From Vibrio rumoiensis 1S-45 (GTDB lineage Bacteria > Pseudomonadota > Gammaproteobacteria > Enterobacterales > Vibrionaceae): a DNA stretch of 38,966 nucleotides. The notes under the pieces were generated by a model. The model was given only the letters and a program-made list of their open reading frames with translations. It ran no database searches and was not told the origin of the DNA. Where the stretch lies: positions 1 to 38,966 of the forward strand of contig NZ_AJYK02000071.1 in assembly GCF_000286955.2 (NCBI RefSeq). The letters are read 5' to 3'. Every line of letters begins with the position of its first letter. Within the stretch, counting starts at the first letter, position 1. A program made the position numbers and the translations under genes. Of this stretch, positions 16,820 to 27,533 are shown piece by piece.

Positions 16820-17743
16820 TTAAGCTAATACGGTATTCGGCATTGCTTCACCAAATGCAACAGGAGAACCGACTTCCTCTTCGAAAGTTGCCCATTCCCA
16901 TGCTTCTTGATCAGCAAGTACTGCACGAAGTAGTTGGTTGTTTAATGCATGGCCTGATTTGTAAGCACGAAGCTCACCGACAATGCTGTGACCACACATG
17001 TAAAGGTCACCAATTGCATCCAATACTTTATGAGTAACGAATTCATTACTAAAACGTAAACCTTCTTCGTTCAGGATGCGATATTCATCCAAAACGATGG
17101 CACAATCAAAGCTTCCACCTAAACATAGGTTTTGCGATTGTAAATATTCGATATCACGCATGAACCCAAAAGTACGAGCGCGAGAAATATCTTTAATGAA
17201 CGCTTGAGATGAGAAGTCAAACAACATGTGTTGTTCATCTGAATCAATCGCAGGGTGATTAAATTCAATTTCAAAATCCATACGGAAGCCATCATAAGGA
17301 ACAAGTTCTGCCCACTTATCACCGTCTTCAATACGTACAGGTTTTTTGATTCGAATAAAACGTTTCGCCGCATTCAATGCTTCAACGCCAGCAGATTGTA
17401 GTAAATAAACAAATGGGCTTGCACTGCCATCCATAATAGGGATTTCAGGCGCATCAACTTCGATAATAATGTTATCGATGCCCATGCCAGCTAATGCTGC
17501 ATTTAAATGCTCAACCGTTGAAATACGAATACCTTCGTCATTCACTAACGCGGTACATAACATAGTGTCACGTACTGAGTTGGCATCAGAAGGAAAATCC
17601 ACTGGTGGATTTAAATCGGTACGACGATAAATGATACCGGTATTAGCAGGCGCAGGACGTAGAGTAAGCGTGACTTTACGCCCAGAGTGGAGACCCACAC
17701 CAGTCGTTTTCACCATTTCTTTTAATGTACGTTGTCTAATCAT
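16820..17743 (-). CDS. lpxC: UDP-3-O-acyl-N-acetylglucosamine deacetylase LpxC
   Basis: Zinc deacetylase that catalyses the committed step of lipid A synthesis. The zinc ligands are visible: His79 (in STVEHL) and the [11 protein letters not shown] motif near 238, which supplies His and Asp. The catalytic His lies in SGHALNN near the C-terminus. The length of 307 is typical (E. coli 305). The C-terminal tail ends in [12 protein letters not shown]; in E. coli this region is the FtsH degradation signal. It is the distal gene after ftsZ (100-bp gap) and ends at the bidirectional terminator. The gap holds small dyads (ATATG-ATAA-CATAT) but no clear promoter. Confidence 0.97.
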   Translation of the reverse strand: MIRQRTLKEMVKTTGVGLHSGRKVTLTLRPAPANTGIIYRRTDLNPPVDFPSDANSVRDTMLCTALVNDEGIRISTVEHLNAALAGMGIDNIIIEVDAPEIPIMDGSASPFVYLLQSAGVEALNAAKRFIRIKKPVRIEDGDKWAELVPYDGFRMDFEIEFNHPAIDSDEQHMLFDFSSQAFIKDISRARTFGFMRDIEYLQSQNLCLGGSFDCAIVLDEYRILNEEGLRFSNEFVTHKVLDAIGDLYMCGHSIVGELRAYKSGHALNNQLLRAVLADQEAWEWATFEEEVGSPVAFGEAMPNTVLA

Positions 17744-17843
17744 CTGCCTTGCCTCTAATTCACGCTACATATCATAACCAGCTCAAAGACTGGTCAGATA
17801 TGTTATCATATTTTAGACACACTTCAAGTTAATTGTTTGAAAC

Positions 17844-19061
17844 TCAATCAGCTTGGTGTCTTAAAAATGCAGGGATATCAAGATAACCACTGTCACTTTC
17901 ATCTGGTTTCTTCACCGTATTCGAATTGCCATTAGCGCCACTCGATGCATTAGACGGTGTTGAAGGATTTTTACGTAACATTGGCTGTGGTGTCTCCGAT
18001 TCCACATCCTGTTTTGCCGGTTGCACTTGCATAGCGGCTTGTACAGGAGCGGCTGGAGCTGGTTTGGCTACGCCACCTTTTACCAATGTGATATCTGGTT
18101 GTTGTGTATTGCCGATACCAGTTGCTACCACGGTCACTCGTATTTCATCGGTCATATCAGGATCTAGTGATGTACCGATAACGACGGTTGCATTGTCTGA
18201 AGCAAACGCTTTGACTGTGTTACCCACAGTTTCAAACTCTTCAAGACGCATATCGAGACCTGCTGTGATGTTCACTAATACGCCGCGAGCACCCGCAAGA
18301 TCAATATCTTCTAAAAGTGGGCTAGAAATAGCGATTTCTGCGGCTTCTTCAGCGCGATCTTCACCACTTGCAACACCACTACCCATCATGGCATGACCCA
18401 TTTCTGACATCACGGTACGTACGTCCGCGAAGTCAACATTCATCATACCTGGGCGAGTAATTAGCTCAGCAATACCTTGTACTGCATTTTTCAATACGTC
18501 ATTCGCTTTAGCAAACGCTTCTAGCAAAGTAATACCGCGACCTAATACTTTCAATAGCTTTTCATTAGGGATGGTGATCAAAGAGTCAACATGCTTTGAA
18601 AGTTCTTCAATGCCTTGCTCAGCAAAAGCCATGCGCTTTTTGCCTTCAAAGCTAAATGGCTTGGTTACTACAGCAACGGTTAAGATGCCGAGCTCTTTGG
18701 CCACTTCTGCAATAACAGGGGCTGCACCAGTACCTGTACCACCACCCATACCAGCGGCGATGAATACCATGTCGGCACCCATTAATACTGCTTTGATTGC
18801 TTCACGATCTTCAAGCGCAGAATCACGACCAACTTGCGGGTTTGCACCAGCACCTAAGCCTTTCGTGATATCGCCACCAATTTGGATGACATTGCTTACG
18901 CTTACTTTACGCAGTGCTTGAGCATCTGTATTCACGCTGATGAATTCTACCCCTTCGATAGATTCACGCACCATGTGCTCTACAGCGTTACCGCCGCCAC
19001 CACCAACTCCAACGACTTTAATTACTGCATCGTCAGACATTTCCATCATCGGTTCAAACAT
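17844..19061 (-). CDS. ftsZ: Cell division GTPase FtsZ
   Basis: Tubulin-like GTPase that forms the Z-ring. The phosphate loop GVGGGGGNA is at about 18-26 and the tubulin signature GGGTGTG at 106-112. The T7 loop and the C-terminal domain are intact. A variable linker rich in Pro, Ala, Gln, Ser and Asn (about 315-390) leads to the conserved C-terminal peptide [15 protein letters not shown], which binds FtsA, ZipA and ZapD. 405 residues. It lies 33 bp after ftsA in the ftsQ-ftsA-ftsZ unit. Confidence 0.98.
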   Translation of the reverse strand: MFEPMMEMSDDAVIKVVGVGGGGGNAVEHMVRESIEGVEFISVNTDAQALRKVSVSNVIQIGGDITKGLGAGANPQVGRDSALEDREAIKAVLMGADMVFIAAGMGGGTGTGAAPVIAEVAKELGILTVAVVTKPFSFEGKKRMAFAEQGIEELSKHVDSLITIPNEKLLKVLGRGITLLEAFAKANDVLKNAVQGIAELITRPGMMNVDFADVRTVMSEMGHAMMGSGVASGEDRAEEAAEIAISSPLLEDIDLAGARGVLVNITAGLDMRLEEFETVGNTVKAFASDNATVVIGTSLDPDMTDEIRVTVVATGIGNTQQPDITLVKGGVAKPAPAAPVQAAMQVQPAKQDVESETPQPMLRKNPSTPSNASSGANGNSNTVKKPDESDSGYLDIPAFLRHQAD

Positions 19062-19094
19062 GTGTTTTCTCCGTTTCTTCCTGTTCGCCTCAGG

Positions 19095-20372
19095 TTAAAA
19101 CTCGTTTTGTATCCAATTACGTACCTTTTGGATGGAATCAGCAAGCCAATTACCGGAAGATTTCTTCGGTGCGGAATGCTGATATTCACCCTCATCATAA
19201 AACTGGCTGTCTTTGGCGTAATGTAATAATCCAACTGCCGTTGCATGATATGGTTCTTTAACGTAGTCAGTTAACCCTCTGACTTCTAGGGGTTTACCAA
19301 TTCTTACTTGGTTACGGAATACGCGCTCTGCGCACTCCACTAATCCTTCAATTTGCGATGCACCGCCGGTTAGGACGATACCTGCCGCTAAATGATGTTT
19401 AATACCATCTTCGCGTAACTTTGCCTGAACAGAATCAATGGATTGATTAACCATACCCATTAATTCAGTATATCGGGGTTCTATCACTTCTGCCAAGGTT
19501 TGACGTTGCAAACTACGAGAAGGACGCCCACCAACGCTAGGTACATTAACTGTATCATCTTTGCTTACTAATTCGCTCAATGCACAGCCAAATTTTACTT
19601 TTATTTCTTCAGCATCGCTGACAGGTGTACCAAATGCAAATGCGATGTCACTTGTAACCGCATTACCAGCATAGGAAAAGACTTTAGTGTGACGAAGCGC
19701 ACCACCAGTCCAAATAGATAATTCCATGGTGCCAGCACCGATATCGATAACACAAACACCCAGTTCACGTTCATCTTCAGTAATAACAGCGTTACTAGAC
19801 GCTAGGCCTGAGTAAATTAATTGCTCTACTTTTAAATTACAGCGCTCAACGGCTTTAATAATATTCTTTGCCATATCATTATGGCACGAAATGAGGTGAA
19901 CGCTTGCTTCCATTCGAACCCCTGATAAACCAAGAGGGTTTTTAATCCCTTCTTGATAATCAATGGTGAATTCTTGAGGTATCACATGCAGAATTCGCTG
20001 TTCTTCACCAATCTTAATCGATTTTGCAGTGTGAATAACTCGGTCCATATCATCTTGTGATACTTCTTCTTCCGAAATTGCACCCATGCCTTTTTCGATA
20101 CGGCTTGCAATATGCTTTCCTGAAAGAGAAAGATAAACACTGGTGATCTGACACTCTGCCATTAACTCAGCTTGATCGATGGCTCGTTGTACCGATTTTA
20201 CAACGGACTCAAGATCATTAACACCGCCTTTGTCCATTCCATGAGATGGACTGGTTCCTGCACCAATAATATTAATTTGGCCGTCAGGTAAAACTTCACC
20301 CACTAATGCCGATACGGTTGCGGTGCCGATATCAAGACCTACGACAATATTTCCTTCTGCGGTCTTCGTCAT
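19095..20372 (-). CDS. ftsA: Cell division protein FtsA
   Basis: Actin-like ATPase that tethers FtsZ to the inner membrane and recruits later division proteins. The first phosphate motif is VGLDIGTATVSALVGEV, and the second is in CVIDIGAGTMELSIW. The adenosine motif is in VLTGGASQIEGL. The protein ends with an amphipathic membrane-targeting helix (WLADSIQKVRNWIQNEF). 425 residues. The start overlaps the ftsQ stop by four bases (ATGA), implying translational coupling. Confidence 0.98.
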   Translation of the reverse strand: MTKTAEGNIVVGLDIGTATVSALVGEVLPDGQINIIGAGTSPSHGMDKGGVNDLESVVKSVQRAIDQAELMAECQITSVYLSLSGKHIASRIEKGMGAISEEEVSQDDMDRVIHTAKSIKIGEEQRILHVIPQEFTIDYQEGIKNPLGLSGVRMEASVHLISCHNDMAKNIIKAVERCNLKVEQLIYSGLASSNAVITEDERELGVCVIDIGAGTMELSIWTGGALRHTKVFSYAGNAVTSDIAFAFGTPVSDAEEIKVKFGCALSELVSKDDTVNVPSVGGRPSRSLQRQTLAEVIEPRYTELMGMVNQSIDSVQAKLREDGIKHHLAAGIVLTGGASQIEGLVECAERVFRNQVRIGKPLEVRGLTDYVKEPYHATAVGLLHYAKDSQFYDEGEYQHSAPKKSSGNWLADSIQKVRNWIQNEF

Positions 20373-21148
20373 TTATTTCTCTCTTGTGCTGAATCATCAT
20401 CTGAAATCCACCCAACGGCAGCTCCAGTATCATATCGAAGATCGATGTAGCTGATTTGCTCAGCTTTGTCACCAAGGCGACTGTATAATTTAATAAATCG
20501 ATTCAAACGGTCTTCACGAGCATCTTTACCTAACTCTAAACGAATACCGTTGTCTAAAATAATTTGCCATGCAAGGCGATCATTAAGCACTACTGAAGTA
20601 ATGGTTCGTCCCAATGGCTTTAATTTTTGATCGCTGTTTTTCCAAACATTCAATACGTTTTCACTTGAACCATCAGGGCCATATAGATTCACTGTATTTT
20701 CTGGTGCATCACTTGGCTGCCCATTAAATACATCGCCCTTTTGGTTTAATAAGGCATTGCCATTCCAAATTGCGGAAGCTTTATGTTCAACAATATAAAC
20801 TTTGATCAAATCTGGCCATTGTTTACGAATCGATACTTGAGCAACCCATGGAACTGTCTTTAATACCTTCTGAAGCTGATCAACATCTTGAGTCATGAAT
20901 GTGCCAATGTGAGGCAAGTTGGTTAAAGCTCGTTGAACCTCATTGGCACTGACATGGTGTAAATCACCTTCAACCATTAATCGTGATAATGGTAAACGCT
21001 GATCATCAGTCATCCAACTGAATGTCGAATAGATCAAAGCAGAAATACCAACCACTACCAATAGCAAAAACACTCCACCAACCCAATGGTTTTTAGGTTG
21101 GGTTATTTCTGTTGATTGGTCACTCAATGATTCAGCAGTGATATTCAT
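20369..21148 (-). CDS. ftsQ: Cell division protein FtsQ
   Basis: Bitopic inner-membrane protein of the FtsQ-FtsB-FtsL divisome complex. A short cytoplasmic tail is followed by one membrane segment (HWVGGVFLLLVVVGISALIY, residues about 21-40). A POTRA domain (SRLMVEGDLHHVSANEVQRA) and a beta domain ending in SYIDLRYDTGAAVGW follow. The frame is open from a TTG at 21157, but the ATG at 21148 (259 residues, MNITAES) is the better start. It is the first gene after a 132-bp gap with its own promoter; ddl, which sits here in E. coli, is absent. Confidence 0.95.
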   Translation of the reverse strand: MNITAESLSDQSTEITQPKNHWVGGVFLLLVVVGISALIYSTFSWMTDDQRLPLSRLMVEGDLHHVSANEVQRALTNLPHIGTFMTQDVDQLQKVLKTVPWVAQVSIRKQWPDLIKVYIVEHKASAIWNGNALLNQKGDVFNGQPSDAPENTVNLYGPDGSSENVLNVWKNSDQKLKPLGRTITSVVLNDRLAWQIILDNGIRLELGKDAREDRLNRFIKLYSRLGDKAEQISYIDLRYDTGAAVGWISDDDSAQERNK

Positions 21149-21203
21149 AATTAGCAACTAAACTCTACAATATTCATCAAATACCCATAAATTGATGCTA
21201 ATT

Positions 21204-21223
21204 ATTGTGATTATAAACACAAT
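21204..21223. promoter_or_regulatory. CRP-like palindrome in the ftsQ leader
   Basis: ATTGTG-N8-CACAAT is a 6-bp inverted repeat. Read as a CRP site it is TGTGA-N6-ACACA, matching 9 of 10 core bases. It lies about 10-28 bp downstream of the ftsQ -10 box, inside the likely transcribed leader, so a bound protein would be expected to repress. The identity of the protein is inferred. Confidence 0.35.
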
Positions 21224-21231
21224 TAATAATG

Positions 21232-21260
21232 ATTATACTGACGTAAGCGATGACTTCCAA
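21232..21260 (-). promoter_or_regulatory. Sigma-70 promoter for ftsQAZ
   Basis: On the minus strand: -35 TTGGAA (21255-21260), a 17-bp spacer and a perfect -10 TATAAT (21232-21237). It lies in the gap between murC and ftsQ, about 85 bp before the ftsQ ATG. It probably supplies extra ftsQ, ftsA and ftsZ mRNA beyond readthrough from the mur genes. Confidence 0.72.
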
Positions 21261-21280
21261 TACAAGTTGCATCAATTTGA

Positions 21281-22744
21281 CTAACTCGTGACTTTCATCT
21301 TAACAATATTTAATTGAAAATCGGCTAATTTTTTAGCTACTTTACCCACATCACCAGCTCCTTGCGTCAGAACTAAATCATTATCTTCGATTAGATTGGC
21401 TAACGTTGATGGTAATTTATTTACATCTGGCACAAAAATAGGATCCAGTTTGCCACGGCTACGAATTGTGCGGCATAACGCGCGTCCATCCGCTCCAGCA
21501 ATTGGATTTTCTCCTGCGGCATAAACATCTAGCATGATCAGAACATCCACTTTCTCTAACACGTTAGCAAAGTCATCATATAAATCACGAGTACGACTAT
21601 AACGATGTGGCTGGAAGATCATCACTAATCGTTTATCAGGCCAACCTGAACGTGCAGCTTGGATCGTGACATCCACTTCACTCGGGTGGTGTCCGTAATC
21701 ATCCACCAGCATTGCATGCCCATTACCAGTATTAAATTCACCTAAATGATCAAAACGGCGACCTGTACCTTGTGTACTCACCAATGCACGAACAATCGCA
21801 TCATCAGCAATATCATCTTCCGTTGCCACCGCAATCGCTGCCGAGGCATTCAATGCGTTGTGTTTACCCGGAATATTTAAGGTGATATCAAGATCAGCGC
21901 GGCCTTCACGTACCACGGTAAATTTACCTTGTTGACCCGTTTGATGGTAATTCACAATTCGTACATCAGCGTCTTCAGAAAAACCATAGGTAATCACTTG
22001 ACGGCTAATACGTGGAATTAATTCGCGCACAACAGGATCGTCGATACAAACAATCGCTTGCCCATAAAAAGGTAGGTTATGTAAGAAATCAATAAAGGTT
22101 TGCTTGAGCACTTCAAAGTCACCGCCATAGGTATCCATATGATCGGCTTCGATGTTAGTAACAATACTCACCATTGGTTGCAAATGCAGGAATGAAGCAT
22201 CGCTTTCGTCCGCTTCTGCAATCAAATAACGGCTTGAGCCTAAACGAGCATTGGTTCCGGCGCTTTTCACTAAGCCACCATTAACAAAGGTTGGATCCAA
22301 ACCTGCTTCAAAATAAATTTGTGTCACTAACGCTGTGGTGGTGGTTTTACCATGGGTGCCTGCAACGGCAATGCCATGCCTAAAGCGCATTAGTTCTGCC
22401 AACATTTCTGCACGACGAACCACAGGAATACGCAATTTTTTAGCCGCAACCAATTCTGCGTTTTCAGCCGAAATGGCAGTCGATACCACCACGACGCTCG
22501 CTTTTTCAATATTGGTAGCCTGATGACCAAAATAAATGGTAGCGCCTTTGGCTTTTAATCGCTCAGTAACAGCATTTTCAGAAAGATCTGATCCGCTGAT
22601 TTCATAGCCTTCATTAAGAAGAACTTCCGCTATCCCGCTCATGCCTGCGCCACCAATGCCCACAAAGTGAATGCATTTCACTCGGCGCATTTCTGGAACA
22701 ATCGAGCGTAATTCGGATAAATTCGGGTTTTGTTTTGTTAACAT
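21281..22744 (-). CDS. murC: UDP-N-acetylmuramate--L-alanine ligase MurC
   Basis: ATP-dependent ligase adding the first stem-peptide residue to UDP-MurNAc. It starts with the nucleotide-sugar fold ([17 protein letters not shown]). The central ATP site is [12 protein letters not shown], and family residues [26 protein letters not shown] and [10 protein letters not shown] are present. The frame is open from an ATG at 22804, which would overlap murG by 50 bp. The ATG at 22744 (487 residues, [20 protein letters not shown]) aligns with the E. coli start and leaves a 10-bp gap after murG. Confidence 0.96.
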   Translation of the reverse strand: MLTKQNPNLSELRSIVPEMRRVKCIHFVGIGGAGMSGIAEVLLNEGYEISGSDLSENAVTERLKAKGATIYFGHQATNIEKASVVVVSTAISAENAELVAAKKLRIPVVRRAEMLAELMRFRHGIAVAGTHGKTTTTALVTQIYFEAGLDPTFVNGGLVKSAGTNARLGSSRYLIAEADESDASFLHLQPMVSIVTNIEADHMDTYGGDFEVLKQTFIDFLHNLPFYGQAIVCIDDPVVRELIPRISRQVITYGFSEDADVRIVNYHQTGQQGKFTVVREGRADLDITLNIPGKHNALNASAAIAVATEDDIADDAIVRALVSTQGTGRRFDHLGEFNTGNGHAMLVDDYGHHPSEVDVTIQAARSGWPDKRLVMIFQPHRYSRTRDLYDDFANVLEKVDVLIMLDVYAAGENPIAGADGRALCRTIRSRGKLDPIFVPDVNKLPSTLANLIEDNDLVLTQGAGDVGKVAKKLADFQLNIVKMKVTS

Positions 22745-22754
22745 GGGTTCATTC

Positions 22755-23819
22755 TCAATCTTGGCTAACCGCAATAATGGCAGCAGCAACTCGGGTATCA
22801 GCATCGGTGATAGCAGCCGCTCTTGCTTTTTCTGCCATCACTTGTAACGCGGCTCTATCCAGCTGTTGTATTTGTTCAGCTAGACCTTGTTCTGTTAGCT
22901 CTGGCTGTTCGATCATTAATGCCGCGCCACATTGAACTAAGTGGTCAGCATTTAAAGCTTGTTGACGATCTTTATGCATAAAAGGAATAAAAATGGCGCC
23001 AACTCCCGCTGCAGAAACCTCGGATACGGTTAATGCACCAGAGCGACACACTAATAAATCAGCCCATGCATACGCTTGTGCGACATCATCAATAAACTCA
23101 GTGACTTCAACATTCTCGACCGTATTTTCTTGATAAAGCCCTTCAACCATTTCCAGTTGGCCTTTACCCGCCTGATGACGGATCGTGTAACCATGACCCA
23201 ACGCTTTCATTACTGGCGGTAACGTAGTATTGAGAATTCTCGCCCCTTGACTCCCTCCCATCACTAAGATGCGGATAGGGCCAGTACGCTCAGTAAAACG
23301 TAACGTTGGGGTTTCAAGGTTAACGACATCTTGACGAACAGGATTGCCCACGACTTCCGCATTAGGGAAAGCACCAGGAAAGGCTTGCATAACTCGTTTC
23401 GCTATTTTGGATAACCATTGGTTGGTTAATCCAGCCACTGCATTTTGCTCGTGCAACACAACTGGAATACCAGATAACCAAGCGGCAACACCACCGGGGC
23501 CACTGACATACCCGCCCATACCCAGCACCACATCTGGTTGCCAAGCTTTAATGTGTTTTTTAGCTTGCGAGATAGCATTGATGATTTGGAAAGGCGCTTT
23601 GATTAATTTAAGGATGCCTTGACCACGTAGCCCTTTCACTTTAATGAAATCTATTTCAATACCATGCTTAGGGACTAAGTCGGCTTCCATTCGATCAGGC
23701 GTGCCTAACCAACGGATTTCCCAGCCTTGCTGTTGTAATTGTTTTGCCACCGCAAGCCCTGGAAATACATGCCCTCCAGTACCGCCAGCCATGACTAATA
23801 ATCGCTTACTCTGTTTCAT
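22755..23819 (-). CDS. murG: UDP-GlcNAc:lipid I N-acetylglucosaminyltransferase MurG
   Basis: Peripheral inner-membrane GT-B glycosyltransferase that converts lipid I to lipid II. The N-terminal glycine-rich loop is in [16 protein letters not shown], and the second ([14 protein letters not shown]) and third ([12 protein letters not shown]) glycine-rich stretches are intact. The donor-binding segment includes [11 protein letters not shown] and [14 protein letters not shown]. The length is 354. The start overlaps the end of ftsW by 14 bp, so translation is probably coupled. It precedes murC by 10 bp. Confidence 0.97.
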   Translation of the reverse strand: MKQSKRLLVMAGGTGGHVFPGLAVAKQLQQQGWEIRWLGTPDRMEADLVPKHGIEIDFIKVKGLRGQGILKLIKAPFQIINAISQAKKHIKAWQPDVVLGMGGYVSGPGGVAAWLSGIPVVLHEQNAVAGLTNQWLSKIAKRVMQAFPGAFPNAEVVGNPVRQDVVNLETPTLRFTERTGPIRILVMGGSQGARILNTTLPPVMKALGHGYTIRHQAGKGQLEMVEGLYQENTVENVEVTEFIDDVAQAYAWADLLVCRSGALTVSEVSAAGVGAIFIPFMHKDRQQALNADHLVQCGAALMIEQPELTEQGLAEQIQQLDRAALQVMAEKARAAAITDADTRVAAAIIAVSQD

Positions 23820-25047
23820 TATTTTCCAATTCTTTTGGGGTATCGCTTGTTCGCGATTTAGGTTGAGGCGTTGGTTTCAACATAGATGACAATCGGCATT
23901 CATAATCAATACGCAGTAATAACGCTACCGCTACCGACATTATAATTAAACTTGAACCACCATAACTGATCAAAGGCAAAGTTAAGCCTTTTGTTGGAAC
24001 AATCCCAGCAGCGGCTCCAACGTTCACCAAGGTTTGAAAGGCAAACCAGATACTGATACTCACCGCGAGAAATCCGCCAAATAACTCACCCGATTCCAAT
24101 GCATTTCGACCAATACGAAGCGCTTTATACACTAAGGCAAAAATCATCAGCAGAATAATCACAACCCCAGTAAACCCAAGTTCTTCTGCTACCACGGCAA
24201 ACACGAAATCGGTATGCGCTTCTGGTAAATATTCCAATTTTTGAATTGAGTTACCTAAGCCTTGACCAAACCAGTCACCACGACCAAATGCCATTAAAGA
24301 CTGCGTTAATTGATAGCCGCTACCAAATGGGTCTTCAAACGGATTCCAAAATGATGTCATACGACGCATTCGATACGGTTCAATCCAAATTAAGAAAGAA
24401 ACCGCAGCCAAACCAACAAACAGCAATGAGATAAACTGAGTGAGTTTCGCACCTGCGATAAATAACATGCCAAACAGCGTTACCAGCATCACCACGACCG
24501 TACCGAGATCGGGCTGCGCTAAAAGCAACACCGCCAAACAACCAAACACGAGAATCGGCTTGATAAACCCACCAAAGAATGACCCTCTAACTTCATCACT
24601 TTTACGCACGAGATAGCTCGACATAAATACAAAAAGCGATAGCTTGGCTACTTCAGCTGGTTGTAAGTTAAATAACCCCAGCGGTATCCAGCGAGATGCC
24701 CCGTTAACAGAGTGGCCTGCGAGTAATACTACTAATAATAAAAACAGCGATAACAGTAAGAGGTGCATACTGTATTTCATCCAACGCTGTAGTGGAATTT
24801 GTATCACCACTGCGGCCGCGCATAATGCAAGAAATAGAAAAGCAGCATGACGGCTCATAAAGTGAAATGGCCCACCAGTTAAGCGACTACTGATCGGAAA
24901 CGATGCCGATGTCACCATCACCAAACCGGTCAACATTAAACCAAATGCTAACCAAACTAATTGACGATCGTAAAGCACCTCTGGGGCAGGTGAATTCACC
25001 CAACCTTGAAAACCTTTTCCGATACTTTGCACTTTCGCTTTAACCAC
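23806..25047 (-). CDS. ftsW: Septal peptidoglycan glycosyltransferase FtsW (SEDS)
   Basis: Polytopic SEDS protein that polymerises lipid II at the septum in complex with FtsI. Around ten membrane segments are seen. Family signatures are [23 protein letters not shown] [27 protein letters not shown] and [15 protein letters not shown]. 413 residues. The start appears to be a GTG (25045-25047) with AAAGG 6-7 bases upstream. It lies between murD (34-bp gap) and murG (14-bp overlap). Confidence 0.97.
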   Translation of the reverse strand: MVKAKVQSIGKGFQGWVNSPAPEVLYDRQLVWLAFGLMLTGLVMVTSASFPISSRLTGGPFHFMSRHAAFLFLALCAAAVVIQIPLQRWMKYSMHLLLLSLFLLLVVLLAGHSVNGASRWIPLGLFNLQPAEVAKLSLFVFMSSYLVRKSDEVRGSFFGGFIKPILVFGCLAVLLLAQPDLGTVVVMLVTLFGMLFIAGAKLTQFISLLFVGLAAVSFLIWIEPYRMRRMTSFWNPFEDPFGSGYQLTQSLMAFGRGDWFGQGLGNSIQKLEYLPEAHTDFVFAVVAEELGFTGVVIILLMIFALVYKALRIGRNALESGELFGGFLAVSISIWFAFQTLVNVGAAAGIVPTKGLTLPLISYGGSSLIIMSVAVALLLRIDYECRLSSMLKPTPQPKSRTSDTPKELENNETE

Positions 25048-25081
25048 AATGAGCCTTTGTACTGTTAATAATGCTGATGAA

Positions 25082-26422
25082 TCAAGATGAAAGCCCAGCG
25101 TAAAGATGTGCTAAGCGCGTGAATTCATCGCCTCGCGCCATAAAATTTTTAAATTGATCGAAACTTGCGCAAGCAGGAGAAAGCATCACCGCATCACCAC
25201 GCGTTAATGTGGGTGTGATGTTTTTTATGATCTCTTCAATATCATTCCAACGTTTTGCAGAATGATGCAAAGATAAAAACGCATCACCATCAAGCCCAAA
25301 ACAATGAAGCTGGACATTCAATGTTTCAAGCACTGGAGCTAGCTCTGAAAAATCGGCGCCTTTACCAACACCGCCGACCAATAAATGCAATTGTCCTTCT
25401 AATTGCAAACCCGACAATGCCGCTAAAGTACTGGCAACATTGGTTGCTTTGGAATCATTAATCCACTTAATACCGTTATTATCGGCAACCAGTTGGCATC
25501 GGTGTGTTAACCCAGTGTAAGTTTTTAATGCCGGAGCCACTTTTTCTAAAGGCACACCAACACAATCAAGCAAAGCGAGGGCTACGAGGCTATTCGATAA
25601 GTTATGACGCCCAACTAAACTAAGATCGGCAACCGCAATAATTGGCTGACCTTGCTTTGATAAATACTCTTGTGCTTCTAGCCAGACGACACCAAAATCT
25701 TGCTCATCAAAGCCAAAAGACAATGTCGGTATAGAATTAGATGGATACGTTGCTAGGTCATCTCTATTAACGATCGCGGTTTCAGCATGAAGAAAAATAC
25801 GTTGCTTAGCTTGCCCATAGTCATCCATACCTTGATAACGATCCATGTGATCTTCAGACAAATTTAGATAAGCGGCCGCTTTAAGCGATAAACTTGATGT
25901 CGTTTCCAACTGAAAACTAGACAGTTCTAATACATACAGATCCACACTGTCGTTTAGCAAATCCAAAGCTGGTACGCCAATATTGCCACCAACGCCTACG
26001 TTAAGCCCTGCTGATTTTGCTAATACCCCAGTAAGATCGGTCACGGTGCTTTTGCCATTTGAGCCTGTAATTGCCACCACTGGTGCATTGACAGCCCACG
26101 AAAATAATTCAATATCCCCCACGACCGGAATATTTTTTTCAAGTGCCGCTTGGATTTCTGGCGTAGCTAATGCAATTCCCGGGTTAGTCACCACCAAGTC
26201 CGCTTGCAGTAGCCAATCGGTATTCCAACTGCCAATATGTACCTCAATAGATGCACCTAACTCCTCAATGCCGGGCGGTTGAGCTCGGGTATCGATAACT
26301 TTAATGGTTAGATCATAAGGCAGAGATTGCAGATGTTTAACGACCGATAAGCCCGTCACACCTAAGCCAACAACAACGACCTGTTTGATCCCTTGCCATT
26401 TTGATAACGCAGTGTGTGACAT
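25082..26422 (-). CDS. murD: UDP-N-acetylmuramoyl-L-alanine--D-glutamate ligase MurD
   Basis: Cytosolic Mur ligase adding D-glutamate. The N-terminal Rossmann-like domain opens with [16 protein letters not shown], the ATP loop is [11 protein letters not shown] (near 118), and the family motifs [17 protein letters not shown] and NDSKATN follow. The C-terminal domain has [13 protein letters not shown] and [11 protein letters not shown]. 446 residues, slightly longer than the 438 of E. coli. It is in-line with mraY (28-bp gap) and ftsW. Confidence 0.97.
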   Translation of the reverse strand: MSHTALSKWQGIKQVVVVGLGVTGLSVVKHLQSLPYDLTIKVIDTRAQPPGIEELGASIEVHIGSWNTDWLLQADLVVTNPGIALATPEIQAALEKNIPVVGDIELFSWAVNAPVVAITGSNGKSTVTDLTGVLAKSAGLNVGVGGNIGVPALDLLNDSVDLYVLELSSFQLETTSSLSLKAAAYLNLSEDHMDRYQGMDDYGQAKQRIFLHAETAIVNRDDLATYPSNSIPTLSFGFDEQDFGVVWLEAQEYLSKQGQPIIAVADLSLVGRHNLSNSLVALALLDCVGVPLEKVAPALKTYTGLTHRCQLVADNNGIKWINDSKATNVASTLAALSGLQLEGQLHLLVGGVGKGADFSELAPVLETLNVQLHCFGLDGDAFLSLHHSAKRWNDIEEIIKNITPTLTRGDAVMLSPACASFDQFKNFMARGDEFTRLAHLYAGLSS

Positions 26423-26450
26423 AAACTTATCAGCCTTTTTAAAATAGAAA

Positions 26451-27533
26451 TTAACGTACTTTTAGTGTCGCTAAGCCGATCAATACTAAAACAATAGAAA
26501 TGATCCAGAAACGGACAATAACGCGAGGTTCCGGCCAGCCTTTTAGCTCATAATGGTGATGTATTGGTGCCATACGGAAAATACGTTGACCACGTAATTT
26601 ATAAGAGCCAACTTGTAAAATCACCGATAAGGTTTCCATTACGAATACGCCGCCCATGATCACCAATACAAATTCTTGACGAACTAGCACCGCAATAGTG
26701 CCTAACGCTCCGCCTAATGCTAATGAACCCACATCGCCCATAAAAACTTGTGCTGGATAAGTGTTAAACCACAAAAATCCAAGCCCAGCCCCCACAATTG
26801 CCGTACAGACCACCACCAATTCACTGGCATAAGGAACATAAGGGATATGTAGATAATCAGCAAAGTTTACGTTACTGGTTGCCCAAGCAATGACAGCAAA
26901 ACCAGCCGAAACAAGCACTGTCGGCATGATCGCCAAGCCATCCAGACCATCGGTTAAGTTCACCGCATTACTTGTACCGACAATCACGAAATACGTAAGT
27001 ACGATATACATCAAACCAAGTTGTGGCATCACGTCTTTAAAGAAAGGCACCACCAGCTGAGTCGCCGATGTATCTTTACCAAGCGCATACAAAGCAAAAG
27101 CCACACCGAGCGCAATCACTGATTGCCAAAAATATTTCCAACGAGCGATCAAGCCATCGGTATTCTTACGGACTACTTTACGGTAGTCATCAACAAATCC
27201 AACAATGCCATAGCCAACTAATACCGCTAAAACTGCCCATACATACGGATTAGATAAATCCGCCCATAGCAAAACAGTAATGATAATAGAGGCTAAAATC
27301 ATTACTCCCCCCATGGTTGGGGTGCCACGTTTACTAAAGTGAGATTCAGGCCCATCGTTACGTACGACTTGGCCGATTTGCAAAAGTTGTAAACGTTCAA
27401 TCAGTTTTGGTCCCATCCAAAGCGATAAGGATAAGGCCGTTAAAATACTTAAAATAGCTCTGAAAGATAAATATTCAAACAGGCGAAAAAAAGAAAAGTA
27501 TGGCTGTAGTAACTCTGCGAGCCAAATGATCAT
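26451..27533 (-). CDS. mraY: Phospho-N-acetylmuramoyl-pentapeptide transferase MraY
   Basis: Inner-membrane enzyme that moves phospho-MurNAc-pentapeptide from UDP to undecaprenyl phosphate, making lipid I. About ten membrane helices are visible. The catalytic Asp-rich motif is in [10 protein letters not shown] and the second in [17 protein letters not shown] and the C-terminal [13 protein letters not shown] loop are diagnostic. 360 residues, the same as E. coli. The start overlaps the murF stop by four bases. Confidence 0.98.
   Translation of the reverse strand: MIIWLAELLQPYFSFFRLFEYLSFRAILSILTALSLSLWMGPKLIERLQLLQIGQVVRNDGPESHFSKRGTPTMGGVMILASIIITVLLWADLSNPYVWAVLAVLVGYGIVGFVDDYRKVVRKNTDGLIARWKYFWQSVIALGVAFALYALGKDTSATQLVVPFFKDVMPQLGLMYIVLTYFVIVGTSNAVNLTDGLDGLAIMPTVLVSAGFAVIAWATSNVNFADYLHIPYVPYASELVVVCTAIVGAGLGFLWFNTYPAQVFMGDVGSLALGGALGTIAVLVRQEFVLVIMGGVFVMETLSVILQVGSYKLRGQRIFRMAPIHHHYELKGWPEPRVIVRFWIISIVLVLIGLATLKVR

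Noticed and set aside
17926..18396. Long open frame antisense to ftsZ
   Set aside because: A 156-residue frame on the plus strand lies fully inside ftsZ and has a Ser/Ala/Pro-rich composition expected of an antisense shadow; no ribosome site or family resemblance.
22745..22804. ATG at 22804 as the murC start
   Set aside because: It would overlap murG by 50 bp and add 20 residues absent from MurC proteins.
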